The notes under the pieces are model-generated. The model did no database searches. It was not told the DNA's origin and worked only from the letters and a program-made list of their open reading frames with translations. Source: DATIHT01 sp964348615 (GTDB lineage Bacteria; Patescibacteriota; Microgenomatia; Curtissbacterales; GWA2-41-24). From it: a stretch of DNA of 16,876 nt. Location: positions 1 to 16,876 of the forward strand of contig CAYGDE010000015.1 of assembly GCA_964348615.1 (NCBI GenBank), read 5' to 3'. Positions 1-5,731 of this stretch are shown here, one piece after another. The position numbers and the translations under genes are program-made. The first letter of the stretch is position 1; each line of letters opens with the position of its first letter.

Positions 1-346
1 ATTTAGCTTTAAAATGCCAGGTTAATTTAATTACTCATAACTGGATTGTTTTTTGATAATTTAAGAAATGATTTTTATCCTAAAGTAATCTGTTATTGGT
101 TTTTATATTTTTATTGTTTTTGTCTTTTTTTATTTTTATCGGTCTTTAAAGTTTTATGAATACCCAACTTAAGATATGATGATAGTTTTTATATAAAGGC
201 TTAAATAAAGTGTAGTTTACGTGAAGTGAAAAGCCGATAGATAGGGTTTTTAAGATACTTTTTGTTACAAGCTGTCTGCGTGTGACATTCGGGCGCTTTA
301 GTGGGATATTAGCCTCAAAATTTGCTATTTTTTTATTTTTTTGTGC
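1..346. other. AT-rich non-coding stretch upstream of the GalT-like gene
   Basis: This stretch is rich in homopolymer T and A runs, especially at 100-145 and 320-345. I see no convincing coding region, tRNA or strong hairpin in it. Small open frames exist on both strands but lack ribosome-binding sites and show no recognisable family. The segment probably holds the end of whatever lies upstream plus the region leading to the promoter at 347-375. Confidence 0.5.
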
Positions 347-375
347 TTTACACTTTGTGCATTTCACTATACACT
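347..375 (+). promoter_or_regulatory. Promoter of the GalT-like/PGM operon, leaderless geometry
   Basis: A -35 box TTTACA at 347-352 is separated by 17 bases from a -10 box TACACT at 370-375. Six bases later, at 382, lies the GTG taken as the start of the GalT-like gene. The expected transcription start therefore falls on the start codon. No Shine-Dalgarno sequence precedes the GTG, which fits a leaderless mRNA. An overlapping alternative -10, TATACA at 368-373, has a poorer 15-base spacer. Confidence 0.55.
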
Positions 376-381
376 GTACTT

Positions 382-1272
382 GTGGCCAAATATGTTCCAG
401 ATGTAACTACTAATCGTTGGGTTATCATAGCTGAAGGTCGGTCGAAACGACCGACGGATGCGGCAAAGACCCAAAACGTTAACAAGATTTGTATTTTTTG
501 CCCAAGTTTTGAAAAAGTCCCCGGCGAAGAACTTTACCGTATTGGTTCTGGAAGTGCTTACGAAAAAGGCTGGAAAGTTCGAGTTATTAAAAATAAGTTC
601 CCAATTACTGATTTCCATGAAGTTATTATCCATTCACCAGATCATGAAATGGATATTGATAGGCTTCCAATAGAACAGGTAAATCTTATACTCATGACTT
701 TCCGCGAAAGATTTAATGCCAATTTTAGAAACGGGCATGTTTTAATTTTTAACAATGTTGGTGAACAGGCTGGCGCTTCTATTTCTCATCCACATTCTCA
801 GCTTGTGGTTTTTCCAAACCAAATTAGTGTTGATGCTCTTACCTTGGAACCGATTCAAAACATTATAAAGGAGACCGAACATTTTATAGCTTTTTGTCCA
901 GATTTTTCACAGTGGCCATTTGAGGTTTGGATAGCACCCAAAAGGCGAGACGAGTTTTTTGGCCAGGTCACAAACGAAGAACTTTTGGCACTTGCTCATA
1001 TTTTGCAGGATTCATTAGTTAGGTTAATTACCCATCTTTCTGGCGGAGCGCATTTTCACCCTGGAGTACCAATGATTCATTTTAAGGACGGGCCTGCCTA
1101 CAATTTTTATATTCATTTTGGACGCGATTGGTATTTGAGAATTGTCCCAAGACTTATTCATCGTGCAGGTTTTGAATTAGGTACGGGACTTTCTGTTAAT
1201 ATTGTAGACCCGGTAGATGCTGCCGAAATCCTTTCTGCAGAACTAGATTCCCATGACCCAAAGTCCATATGA
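382..1272 (+). CDS. galT: GalT-like hexose-1-phosphate uridylyltransferase (HIT superfamily)
   Basis: This 296-residue protein belongs to the galactose-1-phosphate uridylyltransferase family, which moves a nucleotidyl group between UDP-sugar and hexose-1-phosphate through a uridylylated histidine. Visible marks are the Cys pair CIFC at residues 37-40 (zinc site in GalT), the segment HSPDH near 84-88, and the catalytic HPHSQ at 136-140. A second HIT-like half ends in a GFELGTG segment near 263-269. An in-frame TTG at 322 would add 20 hydrophobic residues, but the family-typical N-terminus (AKYVPDVTTNRWVIIAEGR) begins at the GTG at 382, which also sits at the predicted transcription start. The stop overlaps the next gene's ATG (ATGA), implying translational coupling with the PGM/PMM enzyme. 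It could instead be a related nucleotidyltransferase or phosphorylase of the same fold, since substrate cannot be read from sequence. Confidence 0.85.
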   Translation: MAKYVPDVTTNRWVIIAEGRSKRPTDAAKTQNVNKICIFCPSFEKVPGEELYRIGSGSAYEKGWKVRVIKNKFPITDFHEVIIHSPDHEMDIDRLPIEQVNLILMTFRERFNANFRNGHVLIFNNVGEQAGASISHPHSQLVVFPNQISVDALTLEPIQNIIKETEHFIAFCPDFSQWPFEVWIAPKRRDEFFGQVTNEELLALAHILQDSLVRLITHLSGGAHFHPGVPMIHFKDGPAYNFYIHFGRDWYLRIVPRLIHRAGFELGTGLSVNIVDPVDAAEILSAELDSHDPKSI

Positions 1273-2696
1273 AAGTTAACGAATCTATTTTTCGCGAATA
1301 TGATGTACGAGGAATTGTCGGTGAGGATTTATCTGAAGAATTCGCAAGGATTTTTGGCTGCGCCTTTGGAACGTATTTGATAAACCATGGAACTAAGCAG
1401 GCCATAGTTGGATACGACGCAAGGGAGTCTTCGCCCGCATATTTTCAAGCTGCAATTGATGGTTTAATTTCCACAGGTCTTGATGTAGTTTCTGTGGGAA
1501 TGATTACTTCGCCCATGATGTATTGGGCAAGAAAGTTTTATGAAATAGACGGAGGCTTGGCGATAACCGCTTCCCATAATCCTCCGGAGTATAACGGTTT
1601 CAAGGTTGCAATGGGTGAAGGCGCACTTTTTGGCGAGGCGATTCAAGAGATAAAAAAACTTATGATTTCGGAAGATTTTGAGGCTGGAAAAGGAAATGTT
1701 GTTAATAAAAAAATATACGAGGATTACTATGAAGACATTTTTTCCAGGGTTAAACTTGCGAGGAAACTTTCTGTAATTGTTGATTGCGGTAATTCGACAG
1801 GTGGTCCATTTGCTCCGACAATTTTGGAAAAAATTGGCTGCAAAGTTACGCCCCTTTTTTGCGATATTGATTTTTCGCAACCCAATCATCCACCAGACCC
1901 AGTAGACCCAAGAGCTTATGGGCAAATTGTAGAAATGATAAAAAACCCGCCTAAAGGTGAACATTTTGACATGGGTGTTTTATTTGATGGTGATGCAGAC
2001 AGGCTTGGAGCAGTAGATGAGAATGGGGAAGTTGTAAGAGGAGATTTAATTACTGCACTTTGTGCAAGGAAAATTTTAAACCAAAAAAAGGGTTCTAAAA
2101 TTCTTTTTGAAATCCAGTGCAGTAAAAGTGCGACAGATGATGTTGAAGCTCACGGAGGGAAAGTTGTTTTAACAAGAGTTGGCCATTCTCCGATTGAAGA
2201 TGCTTTAAAAAAAGAAGGCGGGGAATTGGCAGGTGAAACTTCTGGCCATCTTTTTTTTAAAGACCGCTGGTATGGTTTTGATGATGCGATTTATGCGGCT
2301 TGTAGACTATTGGAATATGTTTCCGAGCTTTCCAGCTCTCTTGGTGAGCTAGTTGCTTTGATGCCCAAATATATTTCTACTCCAACAACCAGGATTTTTG
2401 CACCAGATGGGCGGAAGTTTCAAATAATAGAAGAGCTTAAAAAATATTTTTCTAAACTTAACGCAAGTCATTCTAGCGAAATCGAGAATCCAGAAATTCT
2501 TACAATCGATGGAATTCGGTTGGACTGGAAAGATGGATGGGCGGTTGTTAGGGCTTCTAATACCCAACCACAATTGACACTTCGTGCAGAGGCAGTTGAC
2601 CAAAACAGACTAGGGGAGATAAAAAAAGTTATGGAAGAGGCCCTTTTGCCCTACAAAAAAGAAGGTATCGAAATCTCTTGGGGCAAGGTTCACTAA
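1269..2696 (+). CDS. Phosphomannomutase/phosphoglucomutase
   Basis: A full-length (475 residues) alpha-D-phosphohexomutase, interconverting hexose-6-phosphate and hexose-1-phosphate in the cytoplasm. The four hallmark regions are in order: the phosphoserine loop TASHNP at 100-105 (catalytic Ser102), the metal-binding DGDADR at 240-245, the sugar-binding GETSGH at 322-327, and the phosphate-binding RASNTQP at 428-434. The N-terminal FREYDVRGI motif is also typical. The start ATG overlaps the GalT-like stop by four bases, so the two are almost certainly co-transcribed and coupled. Together they would supply glucose-1-phosphate or mannose-1-phosphate for nucleotide-sugar synthesis, with galU at 9207 as a possible partner. 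Mannose versus glucose preference (ManB or Pgm) cannot be decided from motifs, so no symbol is given. Confidence 0.95.
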   Translation: MKVNESIFREYDVRGIVGEDLSEEFARIFGCAFGTYLINHGTKQAIVGYDARESSPAYFQAAIDGLISTGLDVVSVGMITSPMMYWARKFYEIDGGLAITASHNPPEYNGFKVAMGEGALFGEAIQEIKKLMISEDFEAGKGNVVNKKIYEDYYEDIFSRVKLARKLSVIVDCGNSTGGPFAPTILEKIGCKVTPLFCDIDFSQPNHPPDPVDPRAYGQIVEMIKNPPKGEHFDMGVLFDGDADRLGAVDENGEVVRGDLITALCARKILNQKKGSKILFEIQCSKSATDDVEAHGGKVVLTRVGHSPIEDALKKEGGELAGETSGHLFFKDRWYGFDDAIYAACRLLEYVSELSSSLGELVALMPKYISTPTTRIFAPDGRKFQIIEELKKYFSKLNASHSSEIENPEILTIDGIRLDWKDGWAVVRASNTQPQLTLRAEAVDQNRLGEIKKVMEEALLPYKKEGIEISWGKVH

Positions 2697-2712
2697 ACTC
2701 ATAAAAACGCAA

Positions 2713-2732
2713 AAAAACTCGATATAGTTTTT
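2713..2732. terminator. Bidirectional terminator between convergent genes
   Basis: An A-rich arm AAAAACT (2713-2719) and a T-rich arm AGTTTTT (2726-2732) form a 7-bp stem around a 6-base loop. The hairpin lies between the stop of the mutase on the plus strand and the stop of the phosphatase on the minus strand. It can give a T tract in either direction. The stem is AT-rich, so strength is uncertain. Confidence 0.5.
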
Positions 2733-2753
2733 CCTACTACAACAGCCTAAATT

Positions 2754-3500
2754 TTAAGAGTTGAGTAACTTTAACACTTCGTCATGCAGTATGCCGTTGG
2801 TAAGCATACAAGTGCCCGAGGTCAATGATTTTTTACCGTCAAAATCGGAAAACCGTCCTCCGCCTTCTTCAACTAATATACTGGGAGCTGCAAAATCCCA
2901 AATGCTGCCAGCCGCTTCTAGTTGGATGTCAGAGTCTCCTTTTAGAAGAAGATTTAGATTATGGGAACCCAGGGAAATTCTAGTTTGAACTTTTTGAGCA
3001 ACGGTTGCCAAACCTTGAAGTTTTCCTTTTTGCCCAAACCTGTTCACAGACCCATGGGTAAGCGATGCTTGGCTTAAGTGAGATATTTTTGAAAGTTTTA
3101 TTTTTTTACCATTTAAGTAAAGACCCTTTCCTTTTTGTGCACAGTAGAGTTCTTCGCAAACGGGCGAATAAACAACGCCAATTATTGGTTGGTTTTGGTA
3201 AAGTAGGGCAACAAATGTTGACCAATACGGTAATTTTCTAACAAAATCGCTGGTTCCGTCTATTGGGTCTAGAACCCATTGATATTGTGCTTTTGGGTTT
3301 ACGTTTTCCAGTTCTTCACCAATTATCCCATGGTCTGGAAATTTTTTGGAAATAATTTTGCGGATTAGCTTTTCTGTTTTTTTGTCGGCAATCGTAACCG
3401 GGGTATTATCGGCTTTGTAAAGCACTTTTGGAGTATTCTTGAAGTATGACACCGCAAGTTGTCCGCCTTGTTGGGCAGCGTCAATTGCAACATCGATCAT
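2754..3500 (-). CDS. Inositol-monophosphatase-family phosphatase
   Basis: A 248-residue Mg-dependent, lithium-sensitive-type phosphatase of the IMPase/SuhB/HisN family. The metal and substrate motifs are present: GEE at 61-63, DPIDGT at 78-83, and WDFAAP at 201-206 followed by a glycine-rich EEGGG. Family members hydrolyse inositol phosphates, histidinol phosphate or related small phosphates, and the sequence does not tell which. The start is taken as the ATG at 3500, because an upstream in-frame GTG at 3527 would place promoter sequence inside the protein. No Shine-Dalgarno is evident, and the predicted transcript start lies only a few bases upstream. A perfect inverted repeat sits in its promoter, suggesting dedicated control. 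Confidence 0.9.
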   Translation of the reverse strand: MIDVAIDAAQQGGQLAVSYFKNTPKVLYKADNTPVTIADKKTEKLIRKIISKKFPDHGIIGEELENVNPKAQYQWVLDPIDGTSDFVRKLPYWSTFVALLYQNQPIIGVVYSPVCEELYCAQKGKGLYLNGKKIKLSKISHLSQASLTHGSVNRFGQKGKLQGLATVAQKVQTRISLGSHNLNLLLKGDSDIQLEAAGSIWDFAAPSILVEEGGGRFSDFDGKKSLTSGTCMLTNGILHDEVLKLLNS

Positions 3501-3511
3501 ATATAGTAAGT

Positions 3512-3541
3512 AGTGTACAGCCTGCACACGTTGCTGTGCAA
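3512..3541 (-). promoter_or_regulatory. Promoter of the phosphatase gene, containing a palindrome
   Basis: On the minus strand, TTGCAC (3541-3536) is followed after 18 bases by TACACT (3517-3512), about 11 bases before the ATG at 3500. The sequence at 3523-3540 is an inverted repeat, TGCACA, six bases, TGTGCA, covering most of the -35 box and the spacer. That placement is what a repressor operator would show, though no regulator is identified. Confidence 0.5.
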
Positions 3542-3576
3542 GCTAAAAGGAGGAGGACTGCAAGAAAGAAGAAGCT

Positions 3577-3789
3577 TTATTGATTGGAAGTCTCAGGTAT
3601 TTTCTGAGTAACGCCGAGGAGCCATAAAACTGCTTCTTTCTTATATCGGCGGTCTCCGCGAGAGTTTATCCGGATTGCCGGTAGTTTACCGCGTTTGCCC
3701 CAGCGTTTGACTGTGAGTGGGGCAACGCGAAGTATTTTTGCAACTTCTTTAACAGTTAATAATTCCGGCCAGTCGTCTCCTATTGCCAT
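3577..3789 (-). CDS. Small excisionase/MerR-like HTH DNA-binding protein
   Basis: A 70-residue protein with the layout of the excisionase (HTH_17) family: 'LTVKEVAKILRVAPLTVKRW' at residues 11-30 forms the helix-turn-helix, and the basic stretch after it (GKLPAIRINSRGDRRYKKE, about 35-52) would be the wing. Such proteins bind DNA and act as excision cofactors, antitoxin-like regulators or nucleoid factors. There is no integrase or other mobile gene in the window, so a phage role is not supported. The gene follows five heptamer repeats placed directly before its ATG, with no Shine-Dalgarno. The target is unknown. Autoregulation through the repeats is possible but only conjecture. Confidence 0.75.
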   Translation of the reverse strand: MAIGDDWPELLTVKEVAKILRVAPLTVKRWGKRGKLPAIRINSRGDRRYKKEAVLWLLGVTQKIPETSNQ

Positions 3790-3791
3790 AA

Positions 3792-3826
3792 TAGTTGATA
3801 GTGAGTAGTGGGTAGTTGGTAGTTTG
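3792..3826. repeat. Five tandem 7-bp repeats before the HTH gene
   Basis: Reading the plus strand, five contiguous heptamers begin with TAGT: TAGTTGA, TAGTGAG, TAGTGGG, TAGTTGG, TAGTTTG. Positions 1-4 are invariant and 5-7 vary. The array ends two bases from the HTH start codon on the minus strand, so it makes up the proximal leader of that mRNA. Confidence 0.85.
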
Positions 3827-3880
3827 TTTAACAGAAGCAGGTGATCTTTCTACAAACTAACTAAATTACTTTCGTACTTA

Positions 3881-3910
3881 TATATATCATACCCGGAAAA
3901 AAAGAATCAA
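3881..3910 (-). promoter_or_regulatory. Candidate promoter of the HTH gene
   Basis: On the minus strand TTGATT (3910-3905) is followed after 18 bases by TATATA (3886-3881), with a TG one base before the -10 box (extended -10). It would start transcription near 3874, giving a leader of about 85 bases that includes the heptamer array. Confidence 0.4.
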
Positions 3911-3923
3911 GGGGGTAAAAGGC

Positions 3924-3997
3924 AAAAAAAAGAAAGCTGAGAGAAAAATTATTTTAGCCGATTGTTTCGACTGATATAATTTAGACTCTCAACTTTC
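3924..3997 (-). terminator. Strong intrinsic terminator after rplL
   Basis: Downstream of the rplL stop, a 12-base arm (3997-3986 on the minus strand, GAAAGTTGAGAG) pairs with CTCTCAGCTTTC (3943-3932) with one G-U pair. The interior can extend the fold with AAATTAT/ATAATTT and AGTCG/CGGCT pairings. A run of T residues (minus strand, 3931-3924) follows immediately. This ends the L10-L7/L12 unit and separates it from the HTH gene. Confidence 0.8.
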
Positions 3998-4001
3998 AAT
4001 T

Positions 4002-4663
4002 TTACTTCAGCTCTACTTTGGCGCCTGCAGCCTCGAGTTTAGTTTTTGCCTCGTTGGCTGNNNNNNNNNNNNNNNNNNNNNNNNNNNNNNNNNNNNNNNN
4101 NNNNNNNNNNNNNNNNNNNNNNNNNNNNNNNNNNNNNNNNNNNNNNNNNNNNNNNNNNNNTTCAGCTCTACTTTGGCGCCTGCAGCCTCGAGTTTAGTTT
4201 TTGCCTCGTTGGCTGTTTCCTTATTTACACCTTCCAAAACATTTTTTGGAGGGGTGTCTGCAAGGTCTTTTGCTTCTTTCAAACCAAGTGTTGGAACTAA
4301 TTCTCGAACGGCTTTAATCACCGAAATTTTGTTTGCACCAGAATCTGTTAAAACAACATTAAATGTTGTTTGTTCGTCTGCTGCTTCACCTGACGCACCG
4401 GCTGCTGGTGCTGCTCCTGCTACCATAGCTGGGCTTGCCGAAACTCCAAATTTTTCTTCCAAGGCTTTAACAAGTTGGGAAAGTTCCAAAACTGAAAGCT
4501 TTTCGACCTGTTCGACTATCTTTTGTGCATTTGCACTTAAGTCAACGGAAGGTTTTTCTTCTTTTTTTACTTCGGGAGCTGCTTGTTGGGCTTCGGCTTC
4601 CTCTTGTTTTGGTTCTTCTTTTGGTGTTTCTTCTGTTGTTTGTGTTTGGTTGTCATCTGCCAT
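4002..4663 (-). CDS. rplL: Ribosomal protein L7/L12, interrupted by an assembly gap
   Basis: Stalk protein of the large ribosomal subunit, which recruits translation GTPases. After an acidic, Gln/Glu-rich tail of about 40 residues come the dimerisation helices (AQKIVEQVEKLSVLELSQLV), an Ala/Gly-rich hinge (about 78-94) and the classic C-terminal domain with IKAVRELVPTLGLKEAKDL. The coding sequence is broken by 100 Ns at 4061-4160. The bases at 4006-4060 are identical to 4161-4215, so the gap is a failed contig overlap. Removing 155 bases restores a clean 168-residue protein ending in VELK with stop TAA at 4004-4002. A Shine-Dalgarno-like AAAGGTGGTG lies about ten bases before the ATG. It follows rplJ by 21 bases and is co-transcribed with it. 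Confidence 0.93.
4061..4160. other. Scaffold gap (100 N)
   Basis: Exactly 100 unresolved bases. The 55 bases left of the gap (4006-4060) and right of it (4161-4215) are the same sequence, the C-terminal end of rplL. The two contigs therefore overlap, and the real missing length is probably zero. Any open frame reading through the Ns is artificial. Confidence 0.95.
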
Positions 4664-4684
4664 AATATTTCACCACCTTTCAAA

Positions 4685-5221
4685 TCATATTTTTTTTGCT
4701 GCTTGGTCAAGTACTGATACTAAATTACGAATATTGCCGCCAAGTACAGAAACGAAGCCATACATAGGTCCCGAAAGTGCACCGACGACTTTTGCTTGCA
4801 ATTCATGCTTTGAAGGTAGATTTGCTAGCTGATTTAGCCCGGAGACGTCTAGCAGGCGTTTTTCGAAAAAGCCAAATTTAAAAGCTGGAAGACCTGTGGC
4901 TTTTGCACCGTCTGCGACAGTTTTTATTGGTAAGATTTCGTCTTCGAATGCAAAAATTGCAGCAGTGGGGCCTTCTAGGTTTTTGGGGTCAAAATCTGGG
5001 TATTTATTTTCCGAAAGTGCACGTTTTATAAGGGTGTTTTTTGTGACCAGAATTTCCCCTCCCGCTTCTTTTACTTTTTTTCGGAGTGCGGAGATTTGGT
5101 TAACTGTAAGACCGCGATAGTCTGCAAAAGCCATTGTTTTTGCCCTTTTAATTTTTTCAGACAAAGACTTTACGTTTTCAACTTTAACTTCTTTTGCTGA
5201 TACAAATTTTGGTTTTGCCAT
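4685..5221 (-). CDS. rplJ: Ribosomal protein L10
   Basis: A 178-residue L10, the protein that anchors L7/L12 dimers to the ribosome and autoregulates its own operon in many bacteria. Recognisable are the N-terminal 'MAFADYRGLTVNQISALRKK' region, the 'LVTKNTLIKRAL' RNA-binding segment and a C-terminal helix (about residues 160-178) of the kind that binds L7/L12. The ATG at 5221 is chosen; an in-frame TTG at 5281 would run the protein back through the leader hairpins. No clear Shine-Dalgarno precedes the ATG. The gene has its own strong promoter and a structured leader ending in an attenuator hairpin, so expression is probably set by L10 binding. Confidence 0.93.
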   Translation of the reverse strand: MAKPKFVSAKEVKVENVKSLSEKIKRAKTMAFADYRGLTVNQISALRKKVKEAGGEILVTKNTLIKRALSENKYPDFDPKNLEGPTAAIFAFEDEILPIKTVADGAKATGLPAFKFGFFEKRLLDVSGLNQLANLPSKHELQAKVVGALSGPMYGFVSVLGGNIRNLVSVLDQAAKKI

Positions 5222-5240
5222 GATTTTTGTTTTGCCAAAG

Positions 5241-5260
5241 AAAAAGGCGCATGATGCGCC
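5241..5260 (-). terminator. Attenuator hairpin in the rplJ leader
   Basis: On the minus strand GGCGCA (5260-5255), loop TCA, TGCGCC (5251-5246), then five T residues: a compact GC-rich intrinsic terminator only about 20 bases before the rplJ ATG. Since rplJ must be read through it, it is most simply a regulated attenuator. Confidence 0.7.
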
Positions 5261-5382
5261 CAGGAGAAAGAGATTTCGCAAATTTACGAAACCTTGATTC
5301 TATAATTCAGAATCTTTTGACCTGCGTAGTCTTCTTTTTGAAATTAATCCGGCTCTGCCGGAGGCTACGGTCTCTGGACTTA
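5246..5382 (-). ncRNA. Structured rplJ leader, candidate L10 autoregulatory element
   Basis: The leader between the promoter and rplJ holds nested pairings. GACC/GGTC (5372-5369 with 5322-5319) and GTAG/CTAC (5368-5365 with 5329-5326) are separated by a GCA bulge, resembling a kink-turn-like interruption. They enclose a hairpin TCCGGC-AGA-GCCGGA (5362-5348). Two further hairpins follow, GATTCT/AGAATC at 5314-5296 and GGTTTCG/CGAAATC at 5293-5272, then the attenuator. L10 leaders of this type are known in many bacteria. I matched the architecture by eye, not with a covariance model. Confidence 0.55.
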
Positions 5383-5388
5383 TGGGGA

Positions 5389-5418
5389 ATAATAACAGGT
5401 TGAATGAGGTACTGTCAA
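5389..5418 (-). promoter_or_regulatory. Promoter of rplJ-rplL
   Basis: A consensus -35 TTGACA (5418-5413) and -10 TATTAT (5394-5389) are 18 bases apart on the minus strand, with TG at the extended -10 position. Transcription would begin near 5382, giving a leader of about 160 bases. It lies just after the terminator of the preceding micro-ORF, so the L10-L7/L12 unit is independent of rplK-rplA. Confidence 0.75.
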
Positions 5419-5435
5419 TATTAAATGACGCCACT

Positions 5436-5473
5436 AAAAAGCCTTAAACCCAAAAAGAGGATAAGGCTTTTTT
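5436..5473. terminator. Bidirectional terminator after the acidic micro-ORF
   Basis: AAAAAGCCTTA (5436-5446) and TAAGGCTTTTT (5462-5472) form a perfect 11-bp stem with a 15-base loop, and T tracts occur on either strand. On the minus strand it lies about 10 bases beyond the stop of the 24-residue ORF. Confidence 0.8.
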
Positions 5474-5482
5474 AATTGAACT

Positions 5483-5557
5483 TTACTCTTCGTCCTCGTC
5501 TTTTTCGTCCTCGTCTTTTTCTTCTTCCTCTCCGTCTTCTTTTGTATCATCGTCCAT
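5483..5557 (-). CDS. 24-residue acidic micropeptide
   Basis: A very short ORF not recognisable as any family. It starts MDDDTKEDGEEEE and ends EDEE; 17 of 24 residues are Asp or Glu, three are Lys and there are no hydrophobic residues beyond the initiator. The case that it is real rests on context: a perfect Shine-Dalgarno AAGGAGGTGA with GGAGG eight bases from the ATG, a consensus-like promoter upstream (5655-5627) and a strong terminator downstream (5473-5436), making a complete monocistronic unit of about 180 bases. Its coding sequence contains a 15-base tandem duplication (5491-5505 and 5506-5520). It sits between rplA and rplJ. The peptide might bind a basic partner such as ribosomal protein or act as a translated leader; both are speculative. 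Confidence 0.65.
   Translation of the reverse strand: MDDDTKEDGEEEEKDEDEKDEDEE
5491..5520. repeat. Tandem 15-bp duplication inside the micro-ORF
   Basis: CGTCCTCGTCTTTTT occurs twice without interruption (5491-5505, 5506-5520). It encodes the repeated Lys-Asp-Glu-Asp-Glu units of the acidic peptide, so peptide length could change in frame by unit gain or loss. Confidence 0.9.
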
Positions 5558-5626
5558 TCAAATCACCTCCTTAACCTTTTGCCCGAATTCTTTAGATTTA
5601 AATGATTGGGGTTGCAGGCAGTGGCA

Positions 5627-5655
5627 AGTTAACAAAAAAAAGTTGAGGTTGTCAA
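5627..5655 (-). promoter_or_regulatory. Promoter of the acidic micro-ORF
   Basis: On the minus strand TTGACA (5655-5650) is followed after 17 bases, including an A/T-rich run, by TTAACT (5632-5627). Transcription would start near 5620, about 60 bases before the micro-ORF ATG. Confidence 0.5.
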
Positions 5656-5703
5656 GAATGAAAAAAAGGGTTATTTCAGCAAGCTAAATGATGATGAAAT
5701 TCT

Positions 5704-5727
5704 AAAAAAACAAGTTGACACTTTTTT
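5704..5727 (-). terminator. Weak candidate terminator after rplA
   Basis: Immediately after the rplA stop the minus strand reads an A tract, GTGTCAACTTG, then seven T residues. AAGT/ACTT plus the A and T tracts can pair with one mismatch. It would separate rplK-rplA from the micro-ORF, but the stem has few G-C pairs. Confidence 0.3.
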
Positions 5728-5731
5728 GAAA

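Noticed and set aside
146..367. 73-residue minus-strand ORF
   Set aside because: Low-complexity AT-rich sequence, no ribosome-binding site, no family resemblance, and it covers a plus-strand promoter.
322..381. TTG start giving a 20-residue hydrophobic N-terminus on the GalT-like protein
   Set aside because: It would overlap the promoter, and the family's N-terminus begins at the GTG at 382. A membrane segment would be odd for this cytosolic enzyme.
1464..1964. 166-residue minus-strand ORF inside the mutase gene
   Set aside because: It is antisense to a fully supported gene and has no family features.
3577..3789. Excisionase-like gene as evidence of a prophage or integrated element
   Set aside because: No integrase, attachment repeats or phage genes are nearby, and this HTH family is common outside phages.
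4046..4300. Plus-strand ORF reading through the N gap
   Set aside because: It depends on unresolved bases and duplicated contig ends, and is antisense to rplL.
5222..5281. TTG start at 5281 extending L10 by 20 residues
   Set aside because: The extension would translate the leader's attenuator hairpin, and MAKPKFVSAKEV at 5221 is a normal L10 start.
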